The position numbers and the translations under genes were made by a program. A model generated the notes under the pieces. The model ran no database searches and was not told the DNA's origin. It saw only the letters and a list, made by a program, of their open reading frames with translations. A DNA stretch of 64,000 nucleotides from Halichondria panicea (Eukaryota; Porifera; Demospongiae; Suberitida; Halichondriidae): the NCBI RefSeq assembly GCF_963675165.1, contig NC_087389.1, forward strand, positions 2,018,001 to 2,082,000, written 5' to 3'. Numbering within the stretch: position 1 is the stretch's first letter; each line of letters starts with the position of its first letter. Shown piece by piece: positions 1-23,400 of the stretch.

Positions 1-228
1 TGGAGTCACATCAGAGGGAGATTAGAACATGAGACTATCAGCCGTCTGTGTGAATTTTTATATCAATCTCTATATACACGTAGTAGCCATGCATATCAAA
101 TTGATGTTTGTAACGTTTTGTGGAATCAAAAAAATGGCAATTTGTGATGATTGACTTTATGTTAAAGGTGTAGGGTGAAATGATACAAAATAATTATAAC
201 ACAGCACGGGAGTTCATACAAAAGAAGG
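1..228. other. Flank with no recognisable gene
   Basis: AT-rich sequence downstream of the SH3-protein stop codon. It probably contains the 3' UTR of that gene. I see no coding or repeat structure. Confidence 0.4.
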
Positions 229-2760
229 TTATACTTCATCTTCAACTGTTGCAGTTCTACGATTCTTTCTTGTAATGGGGTATGTGTAGATCACACTGCT
301 GTTAGGTACATAGCCAAATCGTCTCTGTTCAGAATGCCACACCCACATCCAACCTTTAGGGTAGTGCATGTGCGACTGGGGGGTGAGCACATCACCTTTC
401 TTGAGAGCCAGACAGCTGCTACTGTTCTCTGGTGGTTCGTAATCTTTAGCTGCTGTTAATGCAGGAGTGCCTCGCTGAGTTAGATCTGAGAGTGCTCTCG
501 TACTGAAAGATTTTCTCTTGTCAGTTTTATCGCTGAGTCGGCGAGGTTGCCGGTCGTTTGGGGTGACAGGTGTAACAGGAGCTGACTTTGGAAATCGCCT
601 GTTTGCTGGAGGTGTTGATGTTTGATTGGTTAATCGCTCTAGCGTGTCTTCGAACGAGAACCATGTGCCTTCTTCAGTTGCAGAGGGAGCTACTTCGATC
701 TGAGCTGTTGCTGGTGTGGTCAGCGTGTTGAGTGGAGATGTGCTTGCACTTTTCCCACCACTGGCACTCGAGGCACTACTTACTTGTCTAGCAGTGTTGG
801 TGGTTACACTTGCAGTTGAAGCCGTACTTCGCTGCCTAACAGTGTTTGTTTCGGTACTAGCGCCAGAGGCCACCTGTCTAATGCCCCCAGAGACAACTAA
901 TTCAGTTTGTGTAGTAGCGTCTGCCTGCCTTACTCCACCCGTACCTCTATCAGAATCATAACGAGTGAGAAGCTTTTTCGGAACGAGCCCTTCCACATGA
1001 TGACTTGTCATTACCCACGCCCACTGTCCACGACCATAATCCAACACAATCACCAACTCATTCTTACGCAATGCAATTTCCCCTTTGAATGTAGGCCGAC
1101 GACCTTCAAGGCAACGAAAAATCCCAAAAGGCTTCTTCTCACCAGCAACAGGAAGGAATACATCATCTGATGAGTCATAGTCTACGGCATATTGTCGACT
1201 GAGTTTGTTTCTCCGGCGATTGGATGCTGCAGGACGTTTCGAACAGTCACAGTTTTTCCTCGAGCATCCTGGAGAGCCACTGGACGAATGACGCTCTGTA
1301 GCTGCAGTTGCTTCGTCCAAGCGGTCGTCACTGGAGAGGCCAACAGTACTCAGTTTTTCACTATAATTGGAGTGAACTGCTTCTCTGGACGAGAGTAATC
1401 GGCTAACTTGAGGCCGAACTCTTGCACCACTTTCATTCATGGAAACACTTCTTTTTACAACTTGTGGCCTAGTGCTGTAGGGGGTATATTTGAAGAACGA
1501 TTCACTTCGAACAATGGTATTTGCAACTGCTGGACAGGATTGTCTACGTGCGTGTAGTCGGGATGTGGTTGATGTTCCTTCTATAAGTTGTCCAGGTGTG
1601 TTTTCATAATCTATGGAATTGGTTTGATCAACTGGTACTTTGGCAACAGTACTTACGGTATTTCGCTGACTGACATTGGATAGGGATCTGCGAATAGTTG
1701 GTCTGGGTGGGTTTGTTTGAGTAAGTGTTCTATCAGGAGTGGCTGACTCAGCAACAGTACTTATGGTATTTCGCTGGTTCCCATTGGATAATGATCTGTG
1801 AATCGCTGGTCTGGGTGGGTTTGTTTGAGCGAGTGTTCTATCAGGAGTGGCTGACTCAGCAACAGTACTTGTGGTATTTCGCTGGCTCCCATTGGATAAT
1901 GATCTGTGAATCGCTGGTCTGGGTGGGTTTGTTTGAGTGAGTGTTCTATCAGGAGTGGCGGACGACACAGCAACAATACTTGTGGTATTTCGCTGGCTCG
2001 CACTGGATAGTGATCTGTGATGAGTTCGTGTTGGTGGGTTTGTTTGAGAGAGTGTTCTATCAGGAGTTGCTGACACAGCTACAGTATTTGTGGTATTTCG
2101 CTGGCTGGCGCTGGAAAGTGATCTGCGATGAGTTGGTCTCAATGGAGGGGAAGATAGCTGTGAGAAAATACCATCAGGAGTGGTTGACACAGCAACAGTA
2201 CTTGGGGCATTCCGCTGACTGCCATTAGATAATGATCTGCGATGAGTTAGTCTCGATGGATTTGATGAAGGCTGAGATAGTGCACTATCAGGAGTAGATA
2301 ATGAAGCTTGTCTCATGACTGGAGTTGAGTTAGAGGGTCCGTCAACCTGCTCTTGAATATGATTAACTCCAACAGAGCTCTGTGATCCCTGGCCAATTGG
2401 AACTATGCCCAGATGTAGACTCACGGGCCGATGTCGATGGAGTGACGAATAATCATCATTTTTCTGGAATGCATTCTCATTAACAGCTTCGAGAGCGTAA
2501 CAAAATGACTGGGGGACATAGCCGCATTTTCCGTCAATGTTTCTTACATACACCCACTCCCTGTCAGTGAATAGGGCTTCGAGAACTTGACCTCTGTGTG
2601 CACTTAGTTCATCGGAAACAGTTGCATTGAAATCTTGCAGTACGACAGTGAAAGAGGGTCGCCCATTGGCGACTGCTGTAGTGGCATCATTTGATTGAGA
2701 AATGTTACCAACTTTGGCCTTGCTATGGCGCTTCCTTGTGGATCCACAGAACCAAGGCAT
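229..2760 (-). CDS. Three-SH3-domain adaptor protein with a 36-residue repeat array
   Basis: One uninterrupted exon encodes 843 residues from an ATG at 2760. Three SH3-like domains are visible. The first, at about residues 37-91, has the ALYDY-like segment VLQDFNAT and ends YVPQSF. The second, at about 525-585, contains WAWVMTSHHVEGLVPKKLL. The third, at about 775-835, contains AAKDYEPP and GYVPNSSV. Between domains 1 and 2 (about residues 155-365) lie six tandem repeats of about 36 residues, each with a TPD start, a Q-T-N-P-P or similar segment, and a basic phospho-acceptor motif RSLS. The rest is Ser/Thr-rich and probably disordered, with a Cys-rich patch (CSRKNCDCSK). SH3 domains bind proline-rich ligands, so a scaffolding role in signalling or the cytoskeleton is inferred. 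I cannot name an orthologue. Absence of introns in a 2.5-kb coding region contrasts with the neighbours. Confidence 0.85.
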   Translation of the reverse strand: MPWFCGSTRKRHSKAKVGNISQSNDATTAVANGRPSFTVVLQDFNATVSDELSAHRGQVLEALFTDREWVYVRNIDGKCGYVPQSFCYALEAVNENAFQKNDDYSSLHRHRPVSLHLGIVPIGQGSQSSVGVNHIQEQVDGPSNSTPVMRQASLSTPDSALSQPSSNPSRLTHRRSLSNGSQRNAPSTVAVSTTPDGIFSQLSSPPLRPTHRRSLSSASQRNTTNTVAVSATPDRTLSQTNPPTRTHHRSLSSASQRNTTSIVAVSSATPDRTLTQTNPPRPAIHRSLSNGSQRNTTSTVAESATPDRTLAQTNPPRPAIHRSLSNGNQRNTISTVAESATPDRTLTQTNPPRPTIRRSLSNVSQRNTVSTVAKVPVDQTNSIDYENTPGQLIEGTSTTSRLHARRQSCPAVANTIVRSESFFKYTPYSTRPQVVKRSVSMNESGARVRPQVSRLLSSREAVHSNYSEKLSTVGLSSDDRLDEATAATERHSSSGSPGCSRKNCDCSKRPAASNRRRNKLSRQYAVDYDSSDDVFLPVAGEKKPFGIFRCLEGRRPTFKGEIALRKNELVIVLDYGRGQWAWVMTSHHVEGLVPKKLLTRYDSDRGTGGVRQADATTQTELVVSGGIRQVASGASTETNTVRQRSTASTASVTTNTARQVSSASSASGGKSASTSPLNTLTTPATAQIEVAPSATEEGTWFSFEDTLERLTNQTSTPPANRRFPKSAPVTPVTPNDRQPRRLSDKTDKRKSFSTRALSDLTQRGTPALTAAKDYEPPENSSSCLALKKGDVLTPQSHMHYPKGWMWVWHSEQRRFGYVPNSSVIYTYPITRKNRRTATVEDEV
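1690..2310 (-). repeat. Coding minisatellite, about 108 bp x 6, inside the SH3 gene
   Basis: Six in-frame copies of a roughly 108-bp unit encode the TPD...RSLSN.SQRN...STVA repeats. The three copies at low coordinates are nearly identical in DNA and the outer ones are more diverged. This suggests recent expansion at one end of the array. Confidence 0.85.
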
Positions 2761-4671
2761 TTTGGCTTCAGCTCAGTTAAACATCTACATGTGAATAGCA
2801 GAGTTATGATAACACAATAGAGCTTAATTAACAAAAATGGACACAGTAGAAGATCGTGTGGCATTGTTTAGTATGATAGTAACTTTGCTGTACACATGTT
2901 ATGCAAGTAACTGCTTGCTTATACACAAAACATTGATAGAGATGTATCTTTAACTACACAATACAGTTTCAATATAAACACTGGGAAACGTTAAGTGTGT
3001 ACTCTGTCAAAAACTAAACAATCACTGAACTCTGGCAAATAAAGTGAGTATATATAATATGGACACAGACATCGCATATATACACCCACAAAAATGTGTC
3101 GTTAGTCAGCAACACCTGGCAAAGTAAACACACTTTATAGAAAGAGAATGATCTCAATAATTATTGCTGAATGGGCACCTTAATTGCTAGTGTAAACGTA
3201 TCCATGGTAGCTAAAATTGATGTTTCCAAACACACTGTTATAATTATCTTAAAATGCAGCACATCCAAATGAAACCGCTTGTCAAACTGAAATTATTGGG
3301 ACACATGTGCACATTCTAGTAAACAGCAACTGTTATCACTTAAGTCGTAAAGAACTAATGGATTGTTTAGATTACTTACAAAACATGTTTTCACTGAAAA
3401 CTATCGTGGAACCTTCCCAAGTGGCATCATATCATAAGAGGGTACCTGCACACTACTATCTGTCCACACGCTAGCCCACAAACTCATGCCCCAAGCATGC
3501 ATTTGCACCATACAATAACCACCACATGACACACACGAATCCATGCAGGGAATATTTTGCATCTTAGGATCTTAGGCTATGGTAAATATTATAATTATCC
3601 GTTGCTACAAAAAACCAGTACTACCGAGATAGCCCTGTCCGTATGTATGGCCACGAACACTAGTTTGAAACGTCACAGGTTATTAAAGGAGTGCTTGTCC
3701 ATACTACATTCGATGTTAATTATCAAGTCAGGAATCAGTACCAACTAATCTAATTGAGTCTGGCCACACCAGACAGACAGTAGGTACTTCAAAGAGAAAA
3801 TGGCTAAGCTGAGTACAGTGTACACAGCTACAATACACACAGTACATCTGCTACATGCATGCAGCAGCTAGTTGCAGTTGCATGCATGAATTAAACTGTG
3901 TTGCAACCTGCAGAGCTAGATACCATGCTAATAGCTCAGACCTGCATGCTTCAGTAGTTCAGACTATCTCAGCTACAGCAGTATACATTAATTTGCAAAC
4001 AGAGCTGACAGAAGCATGCATGCATATAATTATGCTTATAGTATAGATACTCGTCTGAGATAGAGTTATCATAATAGCATGCTATATAAACGTTAATTGC
4101 ATTGCAGTCTTTATGTCCATTCCAGACACATTATAAAATGATATGGACAGTAACTTGTCACTCACCAATATCTAGATCTGTGCACTTGCAGTGGTAAGCT
4201 TGCAATCCACAGTCCTTTGCAATCTGCTGGTTTTCAATGCCTCTAAATTTTATATTCATGAATTCTGCCTCATTAGACATACACTTCCACTTTTACAGAG
4301 ACTTAATTGAATGCTAATGACATCATGTAATTTGTGGTTGCCCCTCCCAGATCGACAAAGCCATTGAACACAAATGACAGACCAGAGGAGGAACGCCAGG
4401 GTCAATAGGGTCACGTTTAATGAAGGACATATAGACCATTAAGAATGTTATTACTCAATGACAAAAATTACAGACCGAAAGATGGGGGAAAAGAATGTCT
4501 ATGAGACAAAACAAAACTTAGCTATTTTATAATAGTGCTTTGATTATCATGCATGTATAAAATTAAGAACTACATAGGTATATTATAGTGCACAGCAGAA
4601 AAATAGCCCCATAGATATACGTACAATTATGGCTGCTAGTCTCAATAAAAACTACACAGAGTTGAGCAGAG
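2761..4671. other. Intergenic region between the SH3 gene and CAMK1, no gene seen
   Basis: About 1.9 kb of AT-rich DNA. No ORF longer than about 63 codons looks real and none resembles a known protein. It must hold the promoter and 5' UTR of the SH3 gene and the 3' UTR of CAMK1 (both are on the minus strand). Confidence 0.5.
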
Positions 4672-11479
<6,808 letters not shown>

Positions 11480-11639
11480 TGTACTGTTTCTTTATAATTA
11501 TAGTTCCACGATCTGGATAAGAAAGAAAAACAGAAAGTTGGGAAAGTTTCGTGGGACAAAAAAGGTGGCAACAACCTATCAAACATTATCATTTATTAAC
11601 AGCTCAGAGCTCCTGATATTGGATGGAAAGACAATACTT

Positions 11640-11940
11640 GCTAAGATACTGCAATCACACTGTTGGCACCTCAATCAAGTAGAAGCATGTACTGTACATG
11701 GATATTGGAAAGACACACAGTTGGTCACCTCAAGCAAGTAGAAGCATGTACATGGATATTGGAAAGACACACTGTTGATCACCTCAATCAAGTAGAGGCA
11801 TGTACATGGATATTGGAAAGACACACAGTTGGTCACCTCAATCAAGTAGAGGCATGTACATGGATATTGGAAAGACACACTGTTGGTCACCTCAATCAAG
11901 CAGAGGCATGTACATACATATTGGACAGACAATACTTGCT
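11640..11940. repeat. 54-bp minisatellite, about 5 copies
   Basis: Tandem units of 54 bp containing CACCTCAATCAAGTAGAGGC and GGATATTGGAAAGACACAC. The outer copies are diverged. They lie upstream of the first CAMK1 coding exon, inside the predicted 5' UTR intron. Small ORFs on both strands here are by-products of the repeat length being a multiple of three. Confidence 0.9.
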
Positions 11941-12539
11941 AACCCATTGCTCTCATTGCCATCACACTATTGGTTACCTCAACATCGTTAACAACAGACA
12001 AAACAAACATCTCTCCAATCAAGCTTTGAAATGCAGGAAATTGCGTGAAGGAAGTGAATGGTATTTAGTGTATAAAACATATTAAACAGAATAAAACTGT
12101 TTCATTGAATAATTTCCAGGAATAATTAATCAACTCCCACAGAACATAAATTCCCTTCCTGGTGGGCTCTACACAAGCCATGCTAAATGATTATTTTGAC
12201 AAGGTAGTCAAAGAAAACAGGAGATGGGATTTACTGTAGAAGTAACAACAAGAAATTCCTGAGTTAATTAATTGAGGCAATTGTACAGCCATGTATTCTA
12301 AGGAGTTCTCAAGTGTCTGTAAGTCAAGTCAGATTCTGTCAGCACAAGACCAGCAAAACTATTCCATTCATTATTACACAACAAACACTAGTACTTACTC
12401 AACAGTGAGGTACATGTATTATTTTACAGAATTTCATACCCAACTAGAGAGGTGACACCACCACGACAGTCTGATTGAAGCTTTGATTAGCTCACTGGAA
12501 GTTAGGCCAAAGAATTGTTTGCTGTGCATTCCTCGTGCA

Positions 12540-12800
12540 CATGCTAGTGTGTAAGGATGAAGGATCAGGTCCCGTTGACGTAATATTACGTAACTGTACT
12601 ACCTAACGCAAACACTGAGCAAAGGCAAGCCAAGCAAATTCCTTTACTACACTCGGTTAACCCTATTCTCATTAGGGACTCAAGTAGTGTATAAGAATGA
12701 AGGCTCAGATCCTGTTGCTATGTTGAGGACATACATGTACATGTACTAGTACAAACACTAAGCAAAACACATCCCTTTCTATACTGCACTCATTAGGGAC
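12540..12800 (+). repeat. Diverged tandem duplication of about 130 bp
   Basis: The segment beginning TAGTGTGTAAGGATGAAGG and ending with AACACTGAGCAAA is followed by a second version beginning TAGTGTATAAGAATGAAGG. No coding potential is visible. Confidence 0.5.
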
Positions 12801-12885
12801 TCAAGTGCTAACAACCATGGGTGTAAACAGTGAACTCAGTGTAACCTATCTTCATGCACTGGCTCACTACTGAGCTGTGACTTCC

Positions 12886-12943
12886 CTCCCCCCCCCCCCC
12901 CTCTCCCTTCTTCTCCCAACACACACACACAGACTGCTCCCCC

Positions 12944-12974
<31 letters not shown>

Positions 12975-13015
12975 GTACACATGCGCGTCACACACACACA
13001 CACACACACAAACAA
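12886..13015. repeat. Poly-C and (CA)n microsatellites
   Basis: A C-run at about 12887-12900 is followed by two (CA)n blocks separated by AGTACACATGCGCGT. It is a simple-sequence repeat between CAMK1 and RTCB. Confidence 0.9.
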
Positions 13016-13450
13016 GTATCATGCGTAACGCAAGGCATCAAAGATCTACCATTAATTTGACTAGAATTTCTGTCTTGAATGAACATCAGATGCCAACCAT
13101 TGTATTTTCCGTTTGAGCTAGTAAACACAACATGAACAGTTGACACAATTCCTCTCACCCAAATGTATATCTTAAACACACACATCACAGCATCCTACTT
13201 ACAGGCTAGAAGCCCTATGGCTAACAGATCAGTGGGTAAAAGGCTTTAGATAATAGCTGAACTTCTAATAGAAGTTCAGAAGTTCAGCAATCTTTCTAAC
13301 TCTGCCTTATTTTACTTGTAAAATATAATTATGTCTAAGTCATGCAACTTAGCAGACATCCACAAACAAGACAACTTACTTTTCTTCCCTTAAACACTCT
13401 CCCACTGTCTTGAGACCCTCAGGCAAGTGCAATAGTGTCTTCTAGCTGCT

Positions 13451-13582
13451 CAGAAGGAAAGGAAGTGAGAAACTGTTTCATGCGGAGATTACGAAGCAAA
13501 TATATTAAGAACGGAGATTGTATACGGAGGTGTACAAACAAAGATCAAGAGAAGGACAGCTTCTTGGTGAGGTACTATAGGT
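13451..13582. promoter_or_regulatory. Candidate divergent promoter of CAMK1 and RTCB
   Basis: A predicted CAMK1 non-coding first exon (about 13380-13450, minus strand, followed by a GTAAG donor) and the RTCB start at 13583 are about 130 bp apart and point away from each other. No TATA box is obvious. The call rests on geometry only. Confidence 0.4.
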
Positions 13583-18146
<4,564 letters not shown>

Positions 18147-20423
18147 TGAATCATCATGCATGACTCTGTTTATTGTTGATTTCTGTGTTTTTACGCCACT
18201 TTGTTGATTGCTGACTATTGCTGACTGTGCACAAACGTTTATTTATAAAAATGATGTTCTTGGATATTGACTCTGAGCACATGATTTAATAACCCAGCTA
18301 GTAGATAACTTATACTAGTGATGCCTCTTGGAACTGGACTGAGGTTTTTCTTTATGTGAGTGTGAATGCAGTTACATAAACTATAGCTAGGCTATGACAT
18401 AGCCTATGTTAGCTATGTAGCTAGGCATGGCCGGCCATGGTGGTATCTGTGTTTTCCCTTTTTATGCTGATTGTATTATTACAGGTTCTGAGGTAGATAT
18501 ATCTGTTGTAGTCTATATATATACCCCATGTAGAGATATGTACACACTTAATACTTTTAATTATAAATAAAAATCTCAAATTTTAAGAAAAAGAGAAAAA
18601 GTGCCACTCATTTTAATATTAATTTAAATAGTGCCAACATTATTTTACTTCTTGTCAATTAGCGTTTTAAATCAGACGATTTTTGCAGTTTTTTCGAAGT
18701 ATATACAATGTAGTTGATAATAAAAGCATAGATGCAATTATAATAATGGTTTCAGGAAGTTCATGAATGAGGTTGGTGAGAGGCGACTGGCTGAGTCCTA
18801 CCTGTTCAGGAGACTGGCTCAACTGACCATCTACCAGTGGACCAAACTCTCTGATATGACTGGCACACACATGCACAGTGAGTGATGACAGCTGTATATT
18901 CTAATAGTTACCTTTACTTCCGTATAGCGCCACATTTTCTTAAGGACCAACTGTTTCACGGATTTTATATTTGCGGATTGAGTTTCAAAGTAGACTCTCG
19001 TTAATCCTTGGGACAGTACAGTTTGGCCGCGTTAGCGAGGTGGCTGCATTTTAGAAAGTGGCCCCAGCTCATTCACGGTCCTACCTCAAATCCAATGGTT
19101 AATTTAGCGGTTCTGTTTCGTCTCGAGGATAAAAATCATTATAATTGCGCTCTCTCTTCCAATTTTCTTTGCCAAACAACACCCAAAACGTATATCCGGC
19201 CGCATTATAAGTATAAAAAAACTAGTTTGGAAAGATCAGAACAGAATAGCGAGGTGGCCGCAGCGAGTTTTGTGTAGTAATGATCTAGCTAGCAATCTGT
19301 GCCAAACGAAACGACCAGCTAGTATATCGAGGTGACCGTAATTCAGAGAGCTGAATTGAGATACTCTACTGTATTTCATGGCCATAATTGTCTAGGTTCA
19401 AGATCGAATGAATGTCTTTGTCACCTCCTATAATATAACACACTTTCCAGCCGAGTTGCCTCTAAAATAACGCTAGGTCACCAACTAGGCCTGGTGGTAT
19501 TGATTGTATCTGGGCGTGGTTAGGAACCAAAAAACAAAAGCAAAGAGATTTTGCTAGAACAACACACCTGTCGACAAGGGCCAGCAGTGTTGGTTTATTA
19601 GCTCTATTAGCTTGTAGTCCATCACAAAAGGCAGTAATTGATAGCAAGAAACTTGCCATACCATGTTGAAAACCAGACAAAGACGTTTCTTCCTTCTGAC
19701 AGGAGCTTGAGAGCCTGGGCCTGTTTTGCAATGAGAAGGAGGCCTTCTTGTTTCCGCAAGACAATGTATACGTCAATCTGAACAACTTAAACTTGCCATA
19801 GCTAGCTAGCTAGATAATCTATGGCTAGAGATTTTAGTGCTTGAGAGCATACACAGAGCTAAATTACGATATTAAACTTATACGGGGAAATATGACAGGA
19901 AACAAAATGTGAAGAATCTGTTTCTGATTTCTGCCACGCCCAGATACAATCAATATCAGGTCGTATTTTTCAACTTCGTTCTATATATTAAACAAAATTT
20001 ACCTGGGAACGAGGCTAAGTTTCTGGCATGATATGGTTCAATGGCTACCAACCATGCATACAATGTACATGATATCTGACTCGTAGCTAGCTGCATGCTG
20101 TGCCTCCTATGCAGGTATATCGACTGGCAGAGTGACCAAGAACTTTTTACAGAACTTGCAACGTGAAATGAAGAAAATTCAAGGTCCAAAAACATGATGG
20201 TATTAAAATGGTTGTATAATTCCAACTTTTTTTTTTATCCTCACTTAATTTATGGCATCACACATTAAATATCATGTTGTATACATGTATAATAATTATG
20301 CACTCAGTTCTCTATATACAACATGATTATGTAAAACTAATTATTAAATGAGGGGATTGAATCCATGTGAATTAATGAGTGTACAAAAATATGACAACAA
20401 AATAAAAAATACGCTCATTTGAT
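18147..20423. other. Spacer between RTCB and P5CS with one lone exon and repeats
   Basis: Apart from the exon-like block at 18756-18877 there is no gene. A stretch at about 18990-19370 has GCGAGGTGGC repeats and partly complementary ends (AGTAGACTCTCG and GATACTCTACT). Inverted arms of about 27 bp sharing TTGATTGTATCTGGGCGTGG lie at 19490-19519 and 19934-19961, suggesting an old MITE of about 500 bp. A 107-codon ORF inside it on the minus strand is not convincing as a gene. Confidence 0.5.
18756..18877 (+). CDS. Lone exon of an unidentified gene
   Basis: A 122-nt block between a clean acceptor (GGTTTCAG) and a consensus donor (GTGAGT). It encodes, in one frame, a helical basic/acidic segment containing NEVGERRLAESYLFRRL and IYQWTKLSDMTG. 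I do not recognise the family. No partner exons are visible on the plus strand before or after it, so it may be a fragment moved here. Codon use is GC-richer than the surroundings, like the real exons nearby. Confidence 0.5.
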
Positions 20424-23400
20424 CTAATTGGCCAATGTGTTAGAATGATCTTCAGTTTCAGAATGGACTGGCTTGCTCTTGTCGGTAGCCAGCTGCTGAT
20501 GTATGTACACACAAGAGCCGTCTTGGCCAAAGTCTGTCACTGCATGTCCTTCACCTCTCAGTAGCCATTTTGTTGTGAGAAGTCCTTCAATACCCACCGG
20601 TCCTCTAGCGTGGATACGCCCGGTGCTGATTCCCACCTCAGCCCCCAGTCCAAATCGATAGCCATCGGCAAACCTGGTACTGGCATTGTGAAACACACAC
20701 GCACTGTCCACACATCGGAGAAACTCATCAGCTGTGGCATCTAGGGAAGAGGTCACATTTTAAATTAATTGATACATAAAACCAAGTACGTAACATCAGG
20801 TATTCATGCACTCCTTGTAACGTGTGTTATTATTTCACGCACAAGGGGGGGTTAACCTGATTTTGTATGTTAGATGGTCAATCATTCTCACCATTTTCTG
20901 TGACAATGGCATCAGTGTGTGAGCTGCCATAAGTGTTGATATGCTGTACTGCATCAGACAAAGAGTCCACCACCTCCAAGTTGCACTCTAGCCCCCCGTA
21001 CTCAACGTGCAGTGAGGGCACTGGTCCCGAGTGGAAGGGGAGGGTGGAGCTCAGTGAAGGGCCAGGATGGATGACAACACCTCTCTCTTTCAGGGCGGCT
21101 ATCACCGACTGGAAGATGGAGGAGTTGAGGAGACTCTTGTGTAGTAGGATGGTCTCCACGGCATTGCACGCGGCAGGGTAGTCACATTTGGAGTCCACCA
21201 CTGCAGAGGTAAAGATAAAAATAAATTGCCATCAACTCACTTCTCTTTTTCTTAACTAACAATGAGGGTAAAACATTGTATGCAAAGCTGGGCCTACAAT
21301 CCAACTCACCAACATTGAGTGCTTTGTTGAGATCAGCGTCTTTGTCCAAGTAAACATGACAGATTCCGTCAGCGTGACCCAGGACGGGGATCTTGCCCTG
21401 CACCTGCTCCAAGATACTTCGTACAAGACTGTTTCCTCCCCTTGGGATGACCAGGTCGATTTGGTTATGTAGCGAGAGCAACTCACTCACTTCCTCTCTG
21501 CTGTCAACCTGTAGGTTTAATTTCACAACATTATTATGTATGAAGTGATGGCCACTCTCTGGCAAGTTGTGAAAATTAGGTAACGTTTAGAGGGGAATGT
21601 GATGACTCACCAATCCAACCGCTCCTTTGGGCACATGCAGTGAGAGAGCCTCCTGGACCAAACTATGAAGGTATCTGTTGCTATGCTTGGCCTCTTTACC
21701 ACCCTTGAGGAGGAGACCATTCGCTGTGGCCACTGACAGACCTGCAACCTGTAAAAAAGACACGTACTCAATAACTCCTCAAGACACGCATATGAAGTCC
21801 ATAATTCTTGAACCGAAGTAGTTATATACTCTTAGGTTCCAATGCATGACAGGGGTTCCATCTAGAGATTAGTTATTTGGGGGGGGGGGGGGGGGGGAGA
21901 TGAATTAAGTTAAGTCCTCCCCTGAAACAACATTTTCTTTTAGCTTCTCAGAATGTCAGTGCAATTTAAATGCCATTTAGTAGACCCTCTCTAAGAAATT
22001 GCAGTGGAGGGGGAAAGTTAGGTTGTTTGGGGAGCTTCGGTCCCTCTGCCCCCCACCCCCCCTGTATAGAACCCTGCATGAGTCAAGTATGCCATACACA
22101 CAAGCTAGCCTTCATAAAGAAAATACCACAATACAAAAGGGCTGGTTACCTGAATGAGACAGTCTGGCCTGGACTCAAAGATGACCAGAAGCACTCCAAT
22201 GGGCACTTTCTGCTGCTCCAACACCAGCTCCTTTCCCACCAGTGTTCGTCTGATCACTTGACCAACGTGGTCGCCATTGACAACTGCCTCAGCCAGCTGT
22301 TGTAGTCCATCTGAGAGGCTCTCCAGTTTCTCGTGAGTAAGCTTGAGTCGAGATTTGAGAGCATCTGCAAGGTCAATGGCTTCTTTGATGTCCTTCTGGT
22401 TGGCAGTGATAATTTCCTGCTCTCTCTCCATCACCAGGTCTGCTAGACGGTGAAGAATAGCGGCTCTCTATGACAACAAAGTAGCAGTAACTTAACTTAT
22501 GTGCACCACTTATTAAAAACACACACACCTGGTCTGAGGAGAGTGCTTGGAGAGCATAGCTTCCATCACGAGCTGTATTGAAAGAGTGCGTAACAATAGA
22601 ATGCAAAGTCACAGATAAGCCACAAGGATGTATTACATATTACAGTAGGCGCAAATGCTAGCTCTTCATAATCATACACACTAACTAAATACCCTAGCTT
22701 TACCTTCATCTGCCAAAACAGCACCACTGGTTGCTAACTCAATGTGTCCATTCCTCGTAATAAAGGTGCCGACAGGTTTTCCTTGGACAATGTCCAGAAT
22801 AGTCTCCCCTTGTCTCATCCCATTGGCAATGACAACAGCTGTCTCTCCCTCCACTGCCCTCACAGCTGACTGTAACTATAGGGGAACATTGAATAAGCAC
22901 TTCCACATTATCATAGTGTCTAGGTACAGTAGCGTTAACATTTGAAACAGCCTCCAGGCCAGACTACGTCGAAAATGAGTACTACGTACATCATAACATG
23001 AACAATAATAACACACCTTTGACTCCATTCCTCCTCGGCCCACTCTGGACTTGCCTCCAAACTTGACCTCGTTGTTGGCATGCTCAGGGTAATAAGTCTG
23101 AATAAGTCGTGAGCTGGGGTCACTGGGTGGACCGGTGTACAGTCCATCCACATCTGATAACAGCACTAGGAGGTCTGCATTCATTGCCGTGGAAACCTGA
23201 GCCGCCAGCTGGTCATTGTCTGGTATGCTTAGGACCTGTCGATGATTGTGTGTGTTTGAGTAGGTGGCTCAATAATACTATACAAACGTCTCTGTGTGTA
23301 GTCTCAACAGTGTCTGCATTGTCTGCATTGTGCAATGCAGTGAGGGTGGAGCTCAAGCATTTGACAATAGAAGCCATTGTTCTGATGGATGACCCATGTG

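Noticed and set aside
716-1398. Plus-strand ORFs opposite the SH3 gene
   Set aside because: They are antisense shadows of the 843-codon gene, with no domain content.
11663-12085. ORFs of about 85-140 codons across the 54-bp minisatellite
   Set aside because: 54 is divisible by three, so the repeat keeps frames open on both strands. No initiation context or homology. The regular unit also superficially suggests a CRISPR array, but there are no unique spacers and the DNA is eukaryotic.
18990-19370. MITE with GCGAGGTGGC repeats and partly complementary ends
   Set aside because: The ends align too poorly and no target duplication is visible, so it is mentioned only in the spacer entry.
19462-19785. 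107-codon minus-strand ORF
   Set aside because: It lies within a probable old MITE flanked by inverted arms, has no recognisable motif, and is duplicated with the segment.
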